Assembly: GCF_014323565.1 (NCBI RefSeq)
Contig: NZ_CP058669.1
Span: 2,073,501-2,137,500, forward strand
Direction: 5' to 3'
DNA from: Hyphobacterium sp. CCMP332
GTDB lineage: Bacteria > Pseudomonadota > Alphaproteobacteria > Caulobacterales > Maricaulaceae
Length of the DNA stretch: 64,000 nt
Notes under the pieces: model-generated
What the model was told of the DNA's origin: nothing
Databases searched by the model: none
What the model saw: the letters and a program-made list of their open reading frames with translations, nothing else
Program-made: the position numbers and the translations under genes
In this document: positions 63,608 through 64,000 of the stretch, one piece after another
How the letters are laid out: each line of letters begins with the position of its first letter
Position numbering within the stretch: position 1 is the stretch's first letter

Positions 63608-64000
63608 ATGCCCGGCTGGACCCGACCTGTTATCGCCTACCTTGCCGCTGTCGTGACGGGCGGCCTGGCGACAACCATCCTGTCCACCCAAATTGTGCTG
63701 CAATATCTGGTCAATGCCGGAGCGGCCATGCCTCTGGACGCGCGGCTGGACGCCACGCTGACAGACCTGACCGGATTCGCCCCGACGCTCATTCTTCTGA
63801 CTGCCATCGGCTATCTGATCGCCTTTCCGGTGGCCCGCCTGATCTCGCGGCAACTCGGTGCGCTCAGAACCTTCGGCTACGTCCTCGCCGGCTTCGTCAC
63901 CATCATGGTGATGATTTACGCCATTGAGGTCTTTTACCAGACTATCCTCGCCTCCACGATCACGCCCATCGGATCGGGCCGTGATCTCTGGGGCCTTCTG
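63608..64000 (+). CDS. membrane protein, 5' part (cut by window end)
   Basis: The first 131 codons of a gene that runs off the window. The protein has three predicted transmembrane helices (about 8-35, 57-75, 86-110), with a YLVNAGAAMPLDARLD loop. No family recognised. ATG at 63608. Divergent from the sugar dehydrogenase gene. Confidence 0.65.
   Translation, partial: MPGWTRPVIAYLAAVVTGGLATTILSTQIVLQYLVNAGAAMPLDARLDATLTDLTGFAPTLILLTAIGYLIAFPVARLISRQLGALRTFGYVLAGFVTIMVMIYAIEVFYQTILASTITPIGSGRDLWGLL

Overview
The window is a 64 kb piece of a GC-rich (roughly 60%) alphaproteobacterial chromosome. The evidence for the lineage is EipA/DUF1134, the sdhC-sdhD-sdhA order, a CsoR copper locus, QueG, many signal-peptide and lipoprotein hypotheticals, and palindromic intergenic repeats of a kind common in Caulobacterales/Hyphomonadales-like genomes. 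A Hyphomonadaceae/Maricaulaceae-type organism is my best guess, by inference only. There is no prophage, insertion sequence, CRISPR array or rRNA operon. The content is mostly housekeeping, with two metal-resistance loci.

Layout. 0-6.7 kb: tRNA-Ser(GGA), msrA, a DUF4386 membrane protein, an Old Yellow Enzyme, serB and serA placed tail to tail, a periplasmic peroxiredoxin and a 2OG-Fe(II) dioxygenase. 6.7-13 kb: a DUF3883/nuclease-like gene of lower GC, lepA broken by a frameshift, a stand-alone BLUF photoreceptor, eipA, a GNAT acetyltransferase and an RhlE-type helicase. 13-18.5 kb: the minus-strand translation cluster rpmI-rplT-(DUF1272)-pheS-(two unknown membrane-anchored genes)-pheT. 18.6-23.2 kb: copper locus, with divergent csoR, a shared CsoR operator, a TolC-like lipoprotein, a Tat-exported multicopper oxidase, a CusF-like protein and a PepSY protein, followed by a MerC-like gene behind a Zur-box-like site. 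23.2-25.8 kb: two secreted proteins built from one Cys-paired repeat domain (four copies and one copy), then infC with an apparent ATA start.

26.4-35.2 kb: GT4 and GT9 glycosyltransferases, hydrolases, SDRs, a TPR protein, a DUF885 metallopeptidase and an amidohydrolase. 35.3-41 kb: sdhCDA, then about 2.3 kb of repeats and four small genes, then sdhB carrying an in-frame TGA. 41-46.8 kb: VOC protein, acyltransferase, an arsR-arsC-acr3 arsenic operon and a CDF transporter. 46.8-54 kb: GST, queG, a glutaredoxin-class arsC, a citE-like lyase, pyridoxal kinase, a beta-lactamase-fold hydrolase, an epoxide hydrolase-like protein and rarD. 54-64 kb: asd, cspA with a long leader, a GDPD lipoprotein, PBP1-type pbp, a large acidic lipoprotein, a PQQ sugar dehydrogenase and a partial membrane gene cut by the window end.

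Two patterns run across the window. Convergent genes often end in an exact 4-nt CTAG/TTAG overlap (six pairs), while other gene ends carry palindromic repeat elements. Same-strand genes are often coupled by ATGA or TAATG overlaps. The two broken core genes (lepA, sdhB) both show a short G-run at the lesion, so sequencing or assembly error must be excluded before either is treated as biology.
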